Positions 18,526 through 31,975 of a DNA stretch of 64,000 nt are shown piece by piece; within the stretch, counting starts at the first letter, position 1; every line of letters starts with the position of its first letter. Source of the stretch: Arthrobacter jinronghuae. Its GTDB lineage: Bacteria > Actinomycetota > Actinomycetes > Actinomycetales > Micrococcaceae. The notes under the pieces are model-generated. The model was not told the DNA's origin. It saw only the letters and a list, made by a program, of their open reading frames with translations, and ran no database searches. The position numbers were made by a program, and so were the translations under genes. The stretch covers positions 186,001-250,000 of the forward strand of contig NZ_CP104263.1 in NCBI RefSeq assembly GCF_025244825.1, written 5' to 3'.

Positions 18526-18609
18526 AGATAGAAGCCTATCGGTTGGCACTGACGGTTTTTCCTCCGGCGGCAGGCACGGTGGAAACTCCACTTCCTCAAA
18601 AAAATTAAA

Positions 18610-18697
18610 GACCCCCCATGCACCTGCCAGAGCCCGCTTACCCTTGCTACCTTCCGGTCCTGGGGGAGTTCACAGGATGACACCACATGAGGGGCCG
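18610..18697 (-). ncRNA. ffs: Signal recognition particle RNA, small (4.5S) type
   Basis: On the minus strand a central segment reads CCAGGACCGGAAGGTAGCAAGG, the conserved Ffh-binding hairpin with its GGAA tetraloop, flanked by long complementary arms (5' GGCCCCTCATG, 3' CATGGGGGGTC). A T-rich run right after the 3' end should terminate it. A TAGACT -10 sits at 18709-18704, seven bases before the inferred 5' end. The ends are approximate. Confidence 0.93.
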
Positions 18698-18822
18698 GGA
18701 ACCAGTCTACCCGAAAATTCCGGGCCTCGACTCGCGGCGGATTCCGGGTGGATTTCCGGGACGCGGAGCCATCTTCCGGCTGCGGAGCCATACTGGAAAA
18801 CCCGCCGGATCAGGAGTGCAGC

Positions 18823-18984
18823 ATGCAGAAGCGCCGTTCCCCGGCTACGCAGGTCAAGGCTGCCGCCCGGACACTCATCGCCGCTCTTCCCGGGTTGCCG
18901 TACCGGGTGCCGGAGCGCTCCCCGAGTTCCGCACTGTTTCCCGCCCGCTATCTGGCCGGCGATTTTCCCAGGGTGCCGCGTTGA
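18823..18984 (+). CDS. Possible small protein upstream of nagB
   Basis: A 53-codon frame from ATG 18823 with an AGGAG site seven bases upstream. The product is rich in Arg, Pro and Ala and has no recognisable domain. Its TGA (18982-18984) overlaps the TTG start of nagB, the arrangement of a translational coupling leader. It could be a real small protein, a coupling leader, or an accident of high-GC sequence. Confidence 0.35.
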   Translation: MQKRRSPATQVKAAARTLIAALPGLPYRVPERSPSSALFPARYLAGDFPRVPR

Positions 18985-19733
18985 GTCTCGCCCTATATAC
19001 AGTGCCCGACGCCGCCGGGCTGGGCGCGCTTGGCGCCTCCTTTATAGAGGTGCTGGTTCGCGACCGCGCGGATGCGGTACTCGGGCTGGCCACGGGGTCC
19101 TCGCCCCTGCCGGTGTACCGGGCGCTGGCGGAGCATGAACTGGACCTGTCCCGCCTACGGGCGTTTGCCCTGGATGAGTATGTTGGACTGCCGGCCGGCA
19201 GCAACCAGTCCTATGCCGCCGTCATAGACCGGGAGGTCACGCGCCCGCTTGGATTGGACCCGGATTGTGTGGCCGTACCGGACGGTAGCGCGGAGGACCC
19301 CGCGGAAGCAGCCGAAGCATTCGAGCGCCGGCTGGAAAGTGCCGGGGGAGTGGACCTTCAGCTGCTGGGAATCGGGCATAACGGCCATTTGGCCTTCAAT
19401 GAGCCGGGCTCACCCTTGGACTCCCGTACCCGCGTGCAGCGTCTGTCCGAAACCACGCGGAGGGCCAACGCCCGCTTCTTCCCTTCTATAGGGGAGGTTC
19501 CACAGTTCTGTATTACCCAGGGGCTGGGGACCATCCGGCGTGCCAAGCACCTGCTGCTATTGGTCCGGGGCGGGGAAAAGTCAGGAATCCTGAAGCGGGC
19601 GCTGACCGGGCCGGTGGGTGTTGATTGCCCGGCCTCCATCCTCCAGCTGCATCCGCGGGTCACTGTTATCTCGGATGAGGCGGCTGCCTCCGGGCTACAG
19701 GGGCTCGAAGAAGCCCTGTTGCCGCCCGTATAG
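18981..19733 (+). CDS. nagB: Glucosamine-6-phosphate deaminase
   Basis: About 250 residues starting at TTG 18981. It converts glucosamine-6-phosphate to fructose-6-phosphate and ammonia, in amino-sugar catabolism. Motifs: LGLATGSSPLPVYRAL (phosphate loop), RAFALDEYVGLPAGSNQSY (catalytic Asp), LLGIGHNGHLAFNEPGSPLDSRTR and VDCPASILQLHPRVTVI near the end. The upstream open frame reaches 18687 but has no family sequence, and it would run into the SRP RNA promoter region, so I prefer TTG 18981. It overlaps the preceding short frame. Confidence 0.88.
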   Translation: MSLALYTVPDAAGLGALGASFIEVLVRDRADAVLGLATGSSPLPVYRALAEHELDLSRLRAFALDEYVGLPAGSNQSYAAVIDREVTRPLGLDPDCVAVPDGSAEDPAEAAEAFERRLESAGGVDLQLLGIGHNGHLAFNEPGSPLDSRTRVQRLSETTRRANARFFPSIGEVPQFCITQGLGTIRRAKHLLLLVRGGEKSGILKRALTGPVGVDCPASILQLHPRVTVISDEAAASGLQGLEEALLPPV

Positions 19734-19853
19734 TTCGGGGAGTGCTGCTGAAATCGGCGCCGCGCAGTTGTTCGACGCTGCGCCCTCGGCTCAGCAAAAA
19801 CGACGCCGGAATCGGGGCGCAGAATGCGTGTCGGGAGTCACCCCGAATCCGAT

Positions 19854-19882
19854 TTGCTGCGGAGGCCAATTCTGTGTAAAGT
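19854..19882 (+). promoter_or_regulatory. Predicted rRNA promoter P1
   Basis: TTGCTG (19854-19859), a 17-base spacer and TAAAGT (19877-19882) form a good sigma-70-type promoter. Transcription would begin near 19889, about 440 bases before 16S. Confidence 0.6.
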
Positions 19883-20065
19883 TTTCTAAGTCGCCGCGGC
19901 CGGGACGCTGGAAAAGCGCCCGAGCATGGCGGCCAAACCCCAACAAAAAACAGAGTCCAACCAGTGCGCGCCCTTTGCAGGGCCGGTGGGAAAGACTCCG
20001 TTGGATGCTGGGTCCGGAACGGCGAAAAACGCTTTTCACGGGGTCCCGACAAGGGAAACCGCGAA

Positions 20066-20094
20066 TTGCAAATAACGCCGGAATGGAATAAGAT
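20066..20094 (+). promoter_or_regulatory. Predicted rRNA promoter P2
   Basis: TTGCAA (20066-20071), a 17-base spacer and TAAGAT (20089-20094) form a near-consensus promoter. Start of transcription is expected near 20101, before the boxA element. Tandem promoters are normal for rRNA operons. Confidence 0.7.
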
Positions 20095-20157
20095 ATAAAA
20101 CATTGCAGCGAAGAAGAAAAGGAAAACATTGTTTTCCCGAGTATTTTCGGATTGCGT

Positions 20158-20188
20158 CTGTTGTTTGAGAACTCAATAGTGTGCCAAG
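20158..20188 (+). promoter_or_regulatory. boxA-like leader element and 5' arm of the 16S processing stem
   Basis: Contains TGTTTGAGAACTC, the conserved actinobacterial rRNA leader element thought to act as boxA for antitermination. The same 31 bases pair with 22076-22106 in the spacer after 16S: 29 of 31 positions match when G-U pairs are allowed. The arms would bring both ends of pre-16S together for RNase III-type cleavage. Confidence 0.75.
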
Positions 20189-20225
20189 TTTATTGATACC
20201 AATTTATTTTGATTGGTTGAACAGG

Positions 20226-20263
20226 CCGTTCCGCCCACCCCGTGGGTAAGGGACGGTTTTTTT
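20226..20263 (+). terminator. Terminator-like hairpin in the 16S leader
   Basis: CCGTTCC (20226-20232) pairs with GGGACGG (20250-20256), an inner CCCAC pairs with GTGGG, and seven T follow (20257-20263). It would stop ordinary transcription, yet it lies between the promoters and 16S and after boxA, so it may be passed only by antitermination-modified polymerase. Confidence 0.75.
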
Positions 20264-20333
20264 AGCCGGTTTCGAATTTAGTGCAGTGCCTGCAGCCAAT
20301 TTTCCTTGGCTTCGGTGCTGTGTCTGTAACACA

Positions 20334-25535
<5,202 letters not shown>

Positions 25536-25595
25536 ACACCAGCACCTGGACGGACACGACTTCAAACGGTCCGTCAAAGTATAGAGGGTGTTGTA

Positions 25596-25639
25596 GATCA
25601 TGCTGCTTGCGTCCACTATGTGGTTCCCGGACAACAACC
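25596..25639 (+). other. 3' arm of the 23S processing stem
   Basis: Complementary to 22254-22291. The central 13 bases GCGTCCACTATGT match perfectly, and flanks GAT.ATGC and ACAACAACC extend the pairing. It lies about 60 bases after 23S. Confidence 0.75.
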
Positions 25640-25800
25640 GTTGGTTGCTGTGCCTGGAACACCGAACCATTGCCCCTTGTCCAGGGGGCGGGTTCATATT
25701 TTTACCGCACTGCCCGGCACCCCTCTTTTGTGGGGTGGTTCCGGGGGAGTGTTGTAACCATTGTTTTCCCCTCCCGCCTTTGGTGGGTGCGGGTAGAAGG

Positions 25801-25918
25801 GTTACGGCGGTCATAGCGTGGGGGAAACGCCCGGTCCCATTCCGAACCCGGAAGCTAAGACCCACAGCGCCGATGGTACTGCATCCGGGAGGATGTGGGA
25901 GAGTAGGTCACCGCCGGA
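25801..25918 (+). rRNA. rrf: 5S ribosomal RNA, copy 1
   Basis: Starts GTTACGGCGGTCATAGCG and ends GGTCACCGCCGGAC, with the central CCGAACCCGGAAGCTAAG of actinobacterial 5S. Followed by a strong terminator at 25936-25973. Confidence 0.97.
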
Positions 25919-25935
25919 CAATATTTGAAGAGGTT

Positions 25936-25973
25936 GAGCCCGTACCAGTGTTGGTACGGGCTCTCCTTGTTTA
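25936..25973 (+). terminator. Terminator after 5S copy 1
   Basis: Arms GAGCCCGTACC (25936-25946) and GGTACGGGCTC (25953-25963) are perfectly complementary and a T-rich tail follows. It should end most rRNA transcripts before the second 5S. Confidence 0.9.
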
Positions 25974-26196
25974 AGCCCCGGTTCAGCAGCCCCCCACAGA
26001 ACCTGCTGGCTGCCCACCGGCAACGGCCGCAGGTGGGACCAGGTCAGACACTGTGTTTATTCCGACACTTTAGGCCAAGTCCGGTTGGCCCGCGGTGGTC
26101 AAAACCGCCTGGAAGTCGCGGTAAGCTTAAAGAGCAGAACCCGAAAGGGCAGTCTGTAACCAAAGATTTCCTGCCGCATTAGCCGGCAGGGCTAGG

Positions 26197-26314
26197 GTTA
26201 CGGCGGTCATAGCGTGGGGGAAACGCCCGGTCCCATTCCGAACCCGGAAGCTAAGACCCACAGCGCCGATGGTACTGCATCCGGGAGGATGTGGGAGAGT
26301 AGGTCACCGCCGGA
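26197..26314 (+). rRNA. rrf: 5S ribosomal RNA, copy 2
   Basis: Identical base for base to copy 1 over the 118 bases compared, and lies 278 bases downstream, past the first terminator. It has its own terminator at 26326-26363. I see no clear separate promoter, so its expression depends on readthrough or an unseen promoter. Confidence 0.96.
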
Positions 26315-26325
26315 CATACGTTGGA

Positions 26326-26363
26326 ATAAGGATCCGCACAAGGATGTGCGGATCCTTATTTGC
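26326..26363 (+). terminator. Terminator after 5S copy 2
   Basis: An inverted repeat around ATAAGGATCCGCAC and GTGCGGATCCTTAT with a short loop AAGGAT, ending in a T-rich run. It closes the rRNA operon. Confidence 0.9.
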
Positions 26364-26411
26364 TTAACTGCACCTTTCGCCCCGCTTTCCGGGCTCGACC
26401 CCCTGCCGAAT

Positions 26412-27077
26412 GTGCGCAAGCATGGTCCCGTGGCCGGCGAAAACAGCAGCAGCAAGGGCTTTGCCCGAGTAAATTCCGGTCCGGACCTGGACCGCACCAT
26501 GTTCTTCAGCGACGCCGTCTTCGCTATCGCCATGACGCTGCTGGCCGTGGATATCCGGGTTCCCCAGGTGCCGGCCAGCGAGCTTGGGGCGGCCGTGGCT
26601 GCCCAGCTTCCGGAGTTCGGCGCTTACGTCCTGTCCTTTGTGGTGACCGCCGCCTATTGGCTGAGCCATCACCGGCTCTTCCGGCTGCTGAAGGGATTTA
26701 CCGGCCGGCTGCAGCAGCTGAACCTGGTGCTGCTGATGTTCGTCGCGCTGCTGGGGTACGCCACCGACATGCTGGCGTTCTATGGAGACCAGCAGCTCGG
26801 CGTCGTGATTTATGCGGCGGCCCTGGGGCTTATCGGCACCGCCAATACCGGGCTCTGGATCTATTGCAGCCGCGTGGGCCTTTTCCGGGATGACGTCGAT
26901 CCGCGGCTTCCGGCGTTCGCGCAGGTCCGTGCCCCGGTCACCCCAGCGGTTTTCCTGGCCTCGATTCCCATTGCCATCCTGTGGAGTCCGCAGGCGGCCA
27001 CCTGGTCTTGGCTGGGAATTATCGTTATCAATGCCTTGCTCCACGGCCTCGGCCGCAAACGAACCAGCTCGGCCTAA
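26412..27077 (+). CDS. TMEM175 family potassium-channel-like membrane protein
   Basis: About 221 residues. It opens with RTMFFSDAVFAIAMTLLAVDIRVP, the FSDxxFAIAxTLL signature of TMEM175, and has about six transmembrane segments, including FGAYVLSFVVTAAYWLSHHRLFRLL. Bacterial members form K+-leak channels as homotetramers. The start is uncertain: GTG 26412 or 26430 gives a sensible N-terminus but neither has a clear ribosome site; the open frame extends into the 5S gene, which I reject. Confidence 0.82.
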   Translation: MRKHGPVAGENSSSKGFARVNSGPDLDRTMFFSDAVFAIAMTLLAVDIRVPQVPASELGAAVAAQLPEFGAYVLSFVVTAAYWLSHHRLFRLLKGFTGRLQQLNLVLLMFVALLGYATDMLAFYGDQQLGVVIYAAALGLIGTANTGLWIYCSRVGLFRDDVDPRLPAFAQVRAPVTPAVFLASIPIAILWSPQAATWSWLGIIVINALLHGLGRKRTSSA

Positions 27078-27156
27078 GCTGCCCGCCAATGGGGCCGATT
27101 CGTTGGTTTGGCCCTGTGTCGGGTAGTCTTATATCTGCTTCTACGGGAGCAAGCCT

Positions 27157-27244
27157 GGAGGATTCGCCTAGCGGCCTATGGCGCACGCCTGGAACGCGTG
27201 TTGGGTTAACGCCCTCGGGGGTTCAAATCCCCCATCCTCCGCCA
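27157..27244 (+). tRNA. tRNA-Ser (anticodon GGA)
   Basis: Folds as a class II tRNA: acceptor GGAGGAT/ATCCTCC with discriminator G and encoded CCA, anticodon stem CACGC/GCGTG around loop CTGGAAC, a long variable arm, and T arm GGGGG-TTCAAAT-CCCCC. A terminator follows at 27253. Confidence 0.96.
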
Positions 27245-27252
27245 GGACAAAG

Positions 27253-27288
27253 AAATACCCCGGTCTTCGGACCGGGGTATTTCTTTTT
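27253..27288 (+). terminator. Terminator after tRNA-Ser
   Basis: Perfect 13-base arms AAATACCCCGGTC and GACCGGGGTATTT with a TTCG tetraloop, followed by TCTTTTT. It lies between tRNA-Ser and the end of the convergent permease gene and may serve both strands. Confidence 0.95.
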
Positions 27289-27298
27289 GCCCAAACAG

Positions 27299-29773
27299 CT
27301 ACCGTTCGGCCCGCAGTGCGGCACGTGTGGCTACCGCAATGGAGCCCAGGCCGAGCGCCGCCGTCGCACCGGCGAGGCCGAGGTATACGGCCGGGACGAT
27401 CGTGGGCAGCGGCAGCCCCGAGACGCTCACGGCGATCCCCATCAGCGGCGGCAGGGCCAGGACGGTGCCGATGACGACGGCGGCTGCGACTATCAGCAGG
27501 GACTCGGCCCCCATCATCCGCCTGAGCTGGGTATCCGACGCACCCAGGGTCCGCAGCAGCAGCATCTCCGGCCGGCGCTTAGCCGTCGCCATCACCAGGG
27601 TGTTGACCACGGAGACGGCAAGGTACCCAAGCAGGACCAGCATCGCGATCACCGAAACCCACGAGTCGGCATTCCGTTCCGCGGCTCCGGCCGCCCCGAG
27701 CTCCTCCTTATCCAGCAGCGTCAGCCCCAGCCCGCTAACAGCCGAAGCCAGGTCTCCCGCGTCGGTATCGGCCGCCATGCTGACCAGCAGGTAGTCGTTC
27801 AGCCCCGTGGTGGTGTGGCTTCGCAGCGTCTCGTTCGCCACCGCCACATCCCCGAATCCCAGCCCTCGTTCGTAGGTGGCGACGACGACGGCGGTCGCCT
27901 CGGTTCCGTCCCCGTAGTAGAAGTCGAAGTCCTCGCCCACGCCCGTGCCGGATTCCCGGGCCAGGTCCACGCTCAGCGCCACGGTATCGGTGTCCGCCAA
28001 GCGGTCCAGGGACCCTTCGTTTACATCCAGGTCCAAGGTTCCGTTCAGGTCCTCAGAGGCCAGGCCCTGAATGGCGTAGGGCTGCACACCGTCTTCCATC
28101 CCAGCGAAACCGGCCTTGGCAAGTACTGCGGAACGGGCCACCGGCGAGGTGGACTCCACCCCGGGAAGCTCAGCCACCTCGTCTGCGAGCTCCTCGGACA
28201 CTCCGGACCCCGGAGCATGAACCAGATACCCGGCCACTACCCCGTCCCGGGACTGCCGCTCGGCTTCCGTTGCCACTGTGGTCGGCATAAAGAACTGCAC
28301 GGATCCGAGTGCAATGGCCAAGGCGAGTGGAATGATTCCCGAGGCCAGGCGCCGCGGGAAAGCGCTGGCGTTGGCTTCCGCGAGGGCCAGCGACGCGGAG
28401 GGGCTGCGGCGGACCAGCGGCTGCACCAGTTTTAAGGCGCCCGTCACCAGCCATGGTCCCAGCAGGCCCGCGCCGATCATCAGGAGCAGGATGCTCGAGG
28501 CTGCCGCCGCCAGGCCCGCAGTGCCCGGGACGGCAATCGGTACCAAGGCCGCAACGAGACCCGCGGCGAGCAGCGAGAGACCGGTGATGACGCGTCCGCG
28601 GCCCAGCCGGGAAGCCTCCGTCGCGGAGTCCCGCAGGGCAGCCGTCGGCGCCGCACGGACCGTGCCCCGCGCCGAGACGAGAGAGGCTCCCACCGCCGCG
28701 GTAATGCTGATGGCTACGGCGGCCAGGGCCGGCAGCGGGCTGTACGCCAGGACGAAGGTTTCCGGAAGCACGCCGCCGGCAACGAACTGGTTGCCCAGGA
28801 ACCAGGCCAGCAGGAAACCGGGTGCCGCGCCCAGCACTGCGGCAGCGCTGGAAACCAGCAGGACTTCACGCATCACGATGCCCAGGGTCTGGTTCGCTCC
28901 GGCCCCCACCGCCCGCAGCATCGCGAATTCCCGGCGCCGCGCCATGATGGACAAGGACAGGGTCCCTGCGGTCACGAAGACCGCGGTCATCACGGCCACG
29001 CCCGCCAGCGACCCGCTGAGCAGCAGCAGCGTGGAGCGGGCGGCGGACCCGCCGAGATTCTCCACGTCTCCGCGGCGGTCCCCGGTGTACCCGACGACGT
29101 CGGCCACCTGCGCCTCGATGTCGGCGGAGAGTTGTTCCGGGCGGACGCCGGATTCGGCGATCACGCCTACTGTGGCCACCGTGTCGCCGTGCGGCCACAG
29201 GGCCTGAGCTCCGACGGTGCTCAGGAAAGCGGCAGGACCGGTGTCCACTCCAGACTCGGGAGCGGCGACGCCGGACACCGTGTACTCGGTTGGCTCCCCG
29301 CCGTGGGTGAGGGTGAGCGAGGTTCCCGGAGCAGCCCCGAAGGATTCATCCACCACCACTTCGGTGGCCCGCTCGGGAGCTTCCCCGGAGGTCAGTGTGT
29401 AGGGAGTCAGGGCCGCCGAGTCCCAGGCAGCGGCGGAAACCGTCGTACCGTCGGTGGTGGCCAGGGGAAGCTCAATGCTGCCCACGGCGCGTTCGACGCC
29501 GGGGACGGCCGCTATTTCGTCAACAACTTCGGCGGGAAGCAGGACACGCTCGGCGAAGGGGGCGTCCATGTCCTCGACCACGGGATGTGCCTGCGGCGCA
29601 CCCACTACGACGTCGGCCCCCTGCAGGCGCTGCGGGGCAATGCCGCCGCGGGTTCCGGACTCGATGAGGACACCCATCGCGGTGATGAGCGCGGCGCACA
29701 GGAACACGGCTACAAAGACCCCGGCGAATCCGCCGCGGTGGTGCCGGATGGATGCTCTGGCAAGGGAAAACAT
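27299..29773 (-). CDS. ABC transporter permease, FtsX/MacB type
   Basis: An 824-residue permease with two FtsX-like units, one in each half, about ten transmembrane segments in all, and large extracytoplasmic loops. The first helix lies at residues 13-38 and the first FtsX core reads about MARRREFAMLRAVGAGANQTLGIVMRE; the second core is ATAKRRPEMLLLRTLGASDTQLRRMMG. Such permeases act with a LolD/MacB-like ATPase, encoded next (stop and start two bases apart), usually in export of peptides or lipids or in antibiotic resistance. Adjacent two-component genes suggest inducible control. Confidence 0.9.
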   Translation of the reverse strand: MFSLARASIRHHRGGFAGVFVAVFLCAALITAMGVLIESGTRGGIAPQRLQGADVVVGAPQAHPVVEDMDAPFAERVLLPAEVVDEIAAVPGVERAVGSIELPLATTDGTTVSAAAWDSAALTPYTLTSGEAPERATEVVVDESFGAAPGTSLTLTHGGEPTEYTVSGVAAPESGVDTGPAAFLSTVGAQALWPHGDTVATVGVIAESGVRPEQLSADIEAQVADVVGYTGDRRGDVENLGGSAARSTLLLLSGSLAGVAVMTAVFVTAGTLSLSIMARRREFAMLRAVGAGANQTLGIVMREVLLVSSAAAVLGAAPGFLLAWFLGNQFVAGGVLPETFVLAYSPLPALAAVAISITAAVGASLVSARGTVRAAPTAALRDSATEASRLGRGRVITGLSLLAAGLVAALVPIAVPGTAGLAAAASSILLLMIGAGLLGPWLVTGALKLVQPLVRRSPSASLALAEANASAFPRRLASGIIPLALAIALGSVQFFMPTTVATEAERQSRDGVVAGYLVHAPGSGVSEELADEVAELPGVESTSPVARSAVLAKAGFAGMEDGVQPYAIQGLASEDLNGTLDLDVNEGSLDRLADTDTVALSVDLARESGTGVGEDFDFYYGDGTEATAVVVATYERGLGFGDVAVANETLRSHTTTGLNDYLLVSMAADTDAGDLASAVSGLGLTLLDKEELGAAGAAERNADSWVSVIAMLVLLGYLAVSVVNTLVMATAKRRPEMLLLRTLGASDTQLRRMMGAESLLIVAAAVVIGTVLALPPLMGIAVSVSGLPLPTIVPAVYLGLAGATAALGLGSIAVATRAALRAER

Positions 29774-29774
29774 A

Positions 29775-30530
29775 TTAGCGCTCCCCGAGGTTGGCCATGT
29801 GTTCGCTGACGTCGTGGGCGGTGGCGCCGGTCATGCTGCCGTCCAGGCGCCCGTCCGCAAGGAAAATGACGGTGTCTGCGTGCCCGGCCGCCACCGGATC
29901 GTGGGTCACCATAATCACCGTCTGTCCCAGCACGGAAACGGTATGCCGCAGCAGGTCCAGCACCTGGCGTGCAGTACCGGAGTCCAGGGCGCCGGTGGGT
30001 TCGTCCGCAAAGACGGCGTCCGGGCGGGTGATCAGGGCCCGGGCGATGGCCGCCCGCTGCTGCTGGCCGCCGGAGAGCTCCTGCGGCTTCCGCTCACCCA
30101 GGCCGGACAGCCCGACGGCTTCCAGCACGTAGTCCAGCCAGACCTTGTCCGTTCCTCGTCCGGCCAGCAGCAGCGGCAGCGTCACGTTCCGCGCGACGGT
30201 CAGCTGGGGGAGCAGGTTGTAGGACTGGAACACAAAACCGACGTGGTCCCGGCGGAAGCGGGTCAGGGCCTTGCTGTGGAGCTTCGAGATTTCGGTGGTG
30301 CCCAGCAGCACCCGGCCGCTGTCGGGGGCGTCCAATCCTGCCGCGCACTGCAGCAGCGTGCTTTTGCCGGAACCCGAAGGTCCCATGATGGCGGTGAAGG
30401 TGCCGGCCGGAACGGCCAGGGACACATCGCGCAGGGCCGGCACGGTGGTGTTGCCGGATCGGTAGCTCTTGGACACGCCCTGCAGCTGCAGGGCTGCGGG
30501 GCCGGAGAATTCGGCGGCGTCGGTGAACAT
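29775..30530 (-). CDS. ABC transporter ATP-binding protein, LolD/MacB type
   Basis: About 251 residues from ATG 30530 (AAAGGATGA upstream). Motifs: Walker A GPSGSGKST, Q-loop FVFQSYNLLPQLT, signature LSGGQQQRAAIARAL, Walker B DAVFADEPTGALD and switch MVTHDPVAAGHAD. FQSYNLLPQLT and DEPTGALD mark the MacB/LolD subfamily. It energises the FtsX-type permease encoded immediately downstream. The frame extends to 30620 but that part overlaps the divergent promoter region. Confidence 0.93.
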   Translation of the reverse strand: MFTDAAEFSGPAALQLQGVSKSYRSGNTTVPALRDVSLAVPAGTFTAIMGPSGSGKSTLLQCAAGLDAPDSGRVLLGTTEISKLHSKALTRFRRDHVGFVFQSYNLLPQLTVARNVTLPLLLAGRGTDKVWLDYVLEAVGLSGLGERKPQELSGGQQQRAAIARALITRPDAVFADEPTGALDSGTARQVLDLLRHTVSVLGQTVIMVTHDPVAAGHADTVIFLADGRLDGSMTGATAHDVSEHMANLGER

Positions 30531-30633
30531 GGGGTCATCCTTTGGTCGAAGGTGCGGGTTTGTGCGGCACTTGCTGACTTCGACGCTACGGATTCCGGAA
30601 ACGGGATCCGATACAGCCAATAGCCCGGTTTGG

Positions 30634-30651
30634 GGTATAGCTGGCTATACC
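30634..30651. promoter_or_regulatory. Palindromic operator candidate between exporter and two-component genes
   Basis: GGTATAG (30634-30640), four bases, then CTATACC (30645-30651): perfect 7-base inverted arms in the 155-base divergent gap. It is 35 bases before the kinase start. A NarL/LuxR-type response regulator commonly binds such sites, so the neighbouring regulator is the likely ligand; this is inferred. Confidence 0.55.
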
Positions 30652-30685
30652 GACAGGGGGAAAGGGGTCGGGCATAATTCAACGG

Positions 30686-31975
30686 GTGAGACTTCCCAGC
30701 CGTGCCAAAACCCGTCTCCGGGACGCGGCCTTCCTTGTGCGCGAAGGCTGGTATTGGTTGGCGTCCCTGACCGTGCTGGTAACCGGTATTGCGCTGCTGC
30801 CCTTCGTGGCCCTGGGAGTGGGCCTGTACGCGGTCCCTACCCTCCTGGACCTCCTGAACCGGCTGGCCGCGAGGGCGCAGGCCCGTTCGGCGGCGTTCTC
30901 CTCCGCTGTCATTCCCTTTGACCGGCGCCGCCTCGCCGGCAGGTATTCGTTCACCGAGTTGGCCGCCCTGCTGAGCGCTCCGGAAACGAAGCGGGACCTG
31001 TCCTGGCTGCTCTTCCACTGCGCCTTTGCCGTACTGGCAGCGGCGCTGGCCCTCGCGCTTCCTTTCGGTGCCGTGCTCTATGTTGCGGCGGCGCCCCTGT
31101 GGCAGCTGTTCCCGCCGGACGCACCGCTGGAACTGACCATCTTCGTCCGCAGCTGGGGCGATGCCCTCTTGATGATGCTGCTGGGACTCCTATACGCCGT
31201 CGGCGCGTGGGTGCTGCTGCCCTGGCTGGCACGGCGGTTCAGCGAGGCGACCCTGGGGATCCTTTCCCCGCGCCGGTATGCGGACCTGGCCCGCCGGATC
31301 TCCGACCTCTCGGCGGCCCGGGCCAGCGCCCTCGCCGCCCACGCGGCGGAGCTGCGCCGGATTGAACGCGAACTGCACGACGGCGCGCAGAACCGGCTGG
31401 TCGGCGTCGTGATGATGCTGGGGCTGGCCCAGCGTGCGGCCGAAACCGATCCGGCGGCCGCCGTACCGTTCATCGGACGGGCGCAGGATGCCGCGTCCGA
31501 AGCACTCGCCGGGCTGCGCGCCGCGGTGCACGACATTTATCCGCCGGTCCTGGACGAACTCGGCCTGGGCGGTGCGGCCTCGGCCCTGACCAGCCGCTCG
31601 CCCATACCCACCTCCCTAGAGGTGGACGGTTTGCTGCGCGCCCCGGCAGCGGTGGAATCGGCGGCGTATTTTGTCCTCGCCGAAGCCCTGACCAATGCTG
31701 CGAAACACTCCGGCGCCTCCCGGATCGACGTGGTCCTCCGTACTGAATCAACGGCGCGGGAGGATGTTTTGGTGATCCTGGTGAACGACGACGGCCGGGG
31801 CGGCGCGACCGTGTCACCGACCGCCGGCGCGCAGGCTACGGCCGAGACCAACGGCTCCGGCACCGGCCTGGCCGGAATTGCCCGGCGTGCAGCCGCCTTT
31901 GGCGGCAGGCTGGTACTGAACAGCCCCGACGGCGGACCGACAAACCTGAGAGTGGAGCTGCCATGCGCCTTCTAA
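30686..31975 (+). CDS. Two-component sensor histidine kinase, NarL/DesK type
   Basis: A 429-residue kinase starting at GTG 30686. The first 190 residues hold about four transmembrane segments with loops (a putative sensor domain), then the HisKA_3 block RRIERELHDGAQNRLVGVVMML with phospho-acceptor His231, and a HATPase domain with EALTNAAKHSGAS (N box), NDDGRGG and GSGTGLAGIARRAAAFGG (G boxes). It should phosphorylate the response regulator encoded next, with which it overlaps by 13 bases. Confidence 0.94.
   Translation: MRLPSRAKTRLRDAAFLVREGWYWLASLTVLVTGIALLPFVALGVGLYAVPTLLDLLNRLAARAQARSAAFSSAVIPFDRRRLAGRYSFTELAALLSAPETKRDLSWLLFHCAFAVLAAALALALPFGAVLYVAAAPLWQLFPPDAPLELTIFVRSWGDALLMMLLGLLYAVGAWVLLPWLARRFSEATLGILSPRRYADLARRISDLSAARASALAAHAAELRRIERELHDGAQNRLVGVVMMLGLAQRAAETDPAAAVPFIGRAQDAASEALAGLRAAVHDIYPPVLDELGLGGAASALTSRSPIPTSLEVDGLLRAPAAVESAAYFVLAEALTNAAKHSGASRIDVVLRTESTAREDVLVILVNDDGRGGATVSPTAGAQATAETNGSGTGLAGIARRAAAFGGRLVLNSPDGGPTNLRVELPCAF

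Larger units (their letters stand above)
19734..20333 (+). promoter_or_regulatory. rRNA operon leader region
   Basis: A 600-base stretch without a gene. It holds two predicted promoters, a GGAAAAC-ATT-GTTTTCC hairpin (20121-20137), a boxA-like element within the 16S processing stem (20158-20188) and a terminator-like hairpin (20226-20263). Each is listed separately. Confidence 0.8.

Noticed and set aside
18687..18980. Upstream extension of nagB
   Set aside because: Frame stays open but contains no NagB sequence and overlaps the SRP RNA promoter region; TTG 18981 fits the family start.
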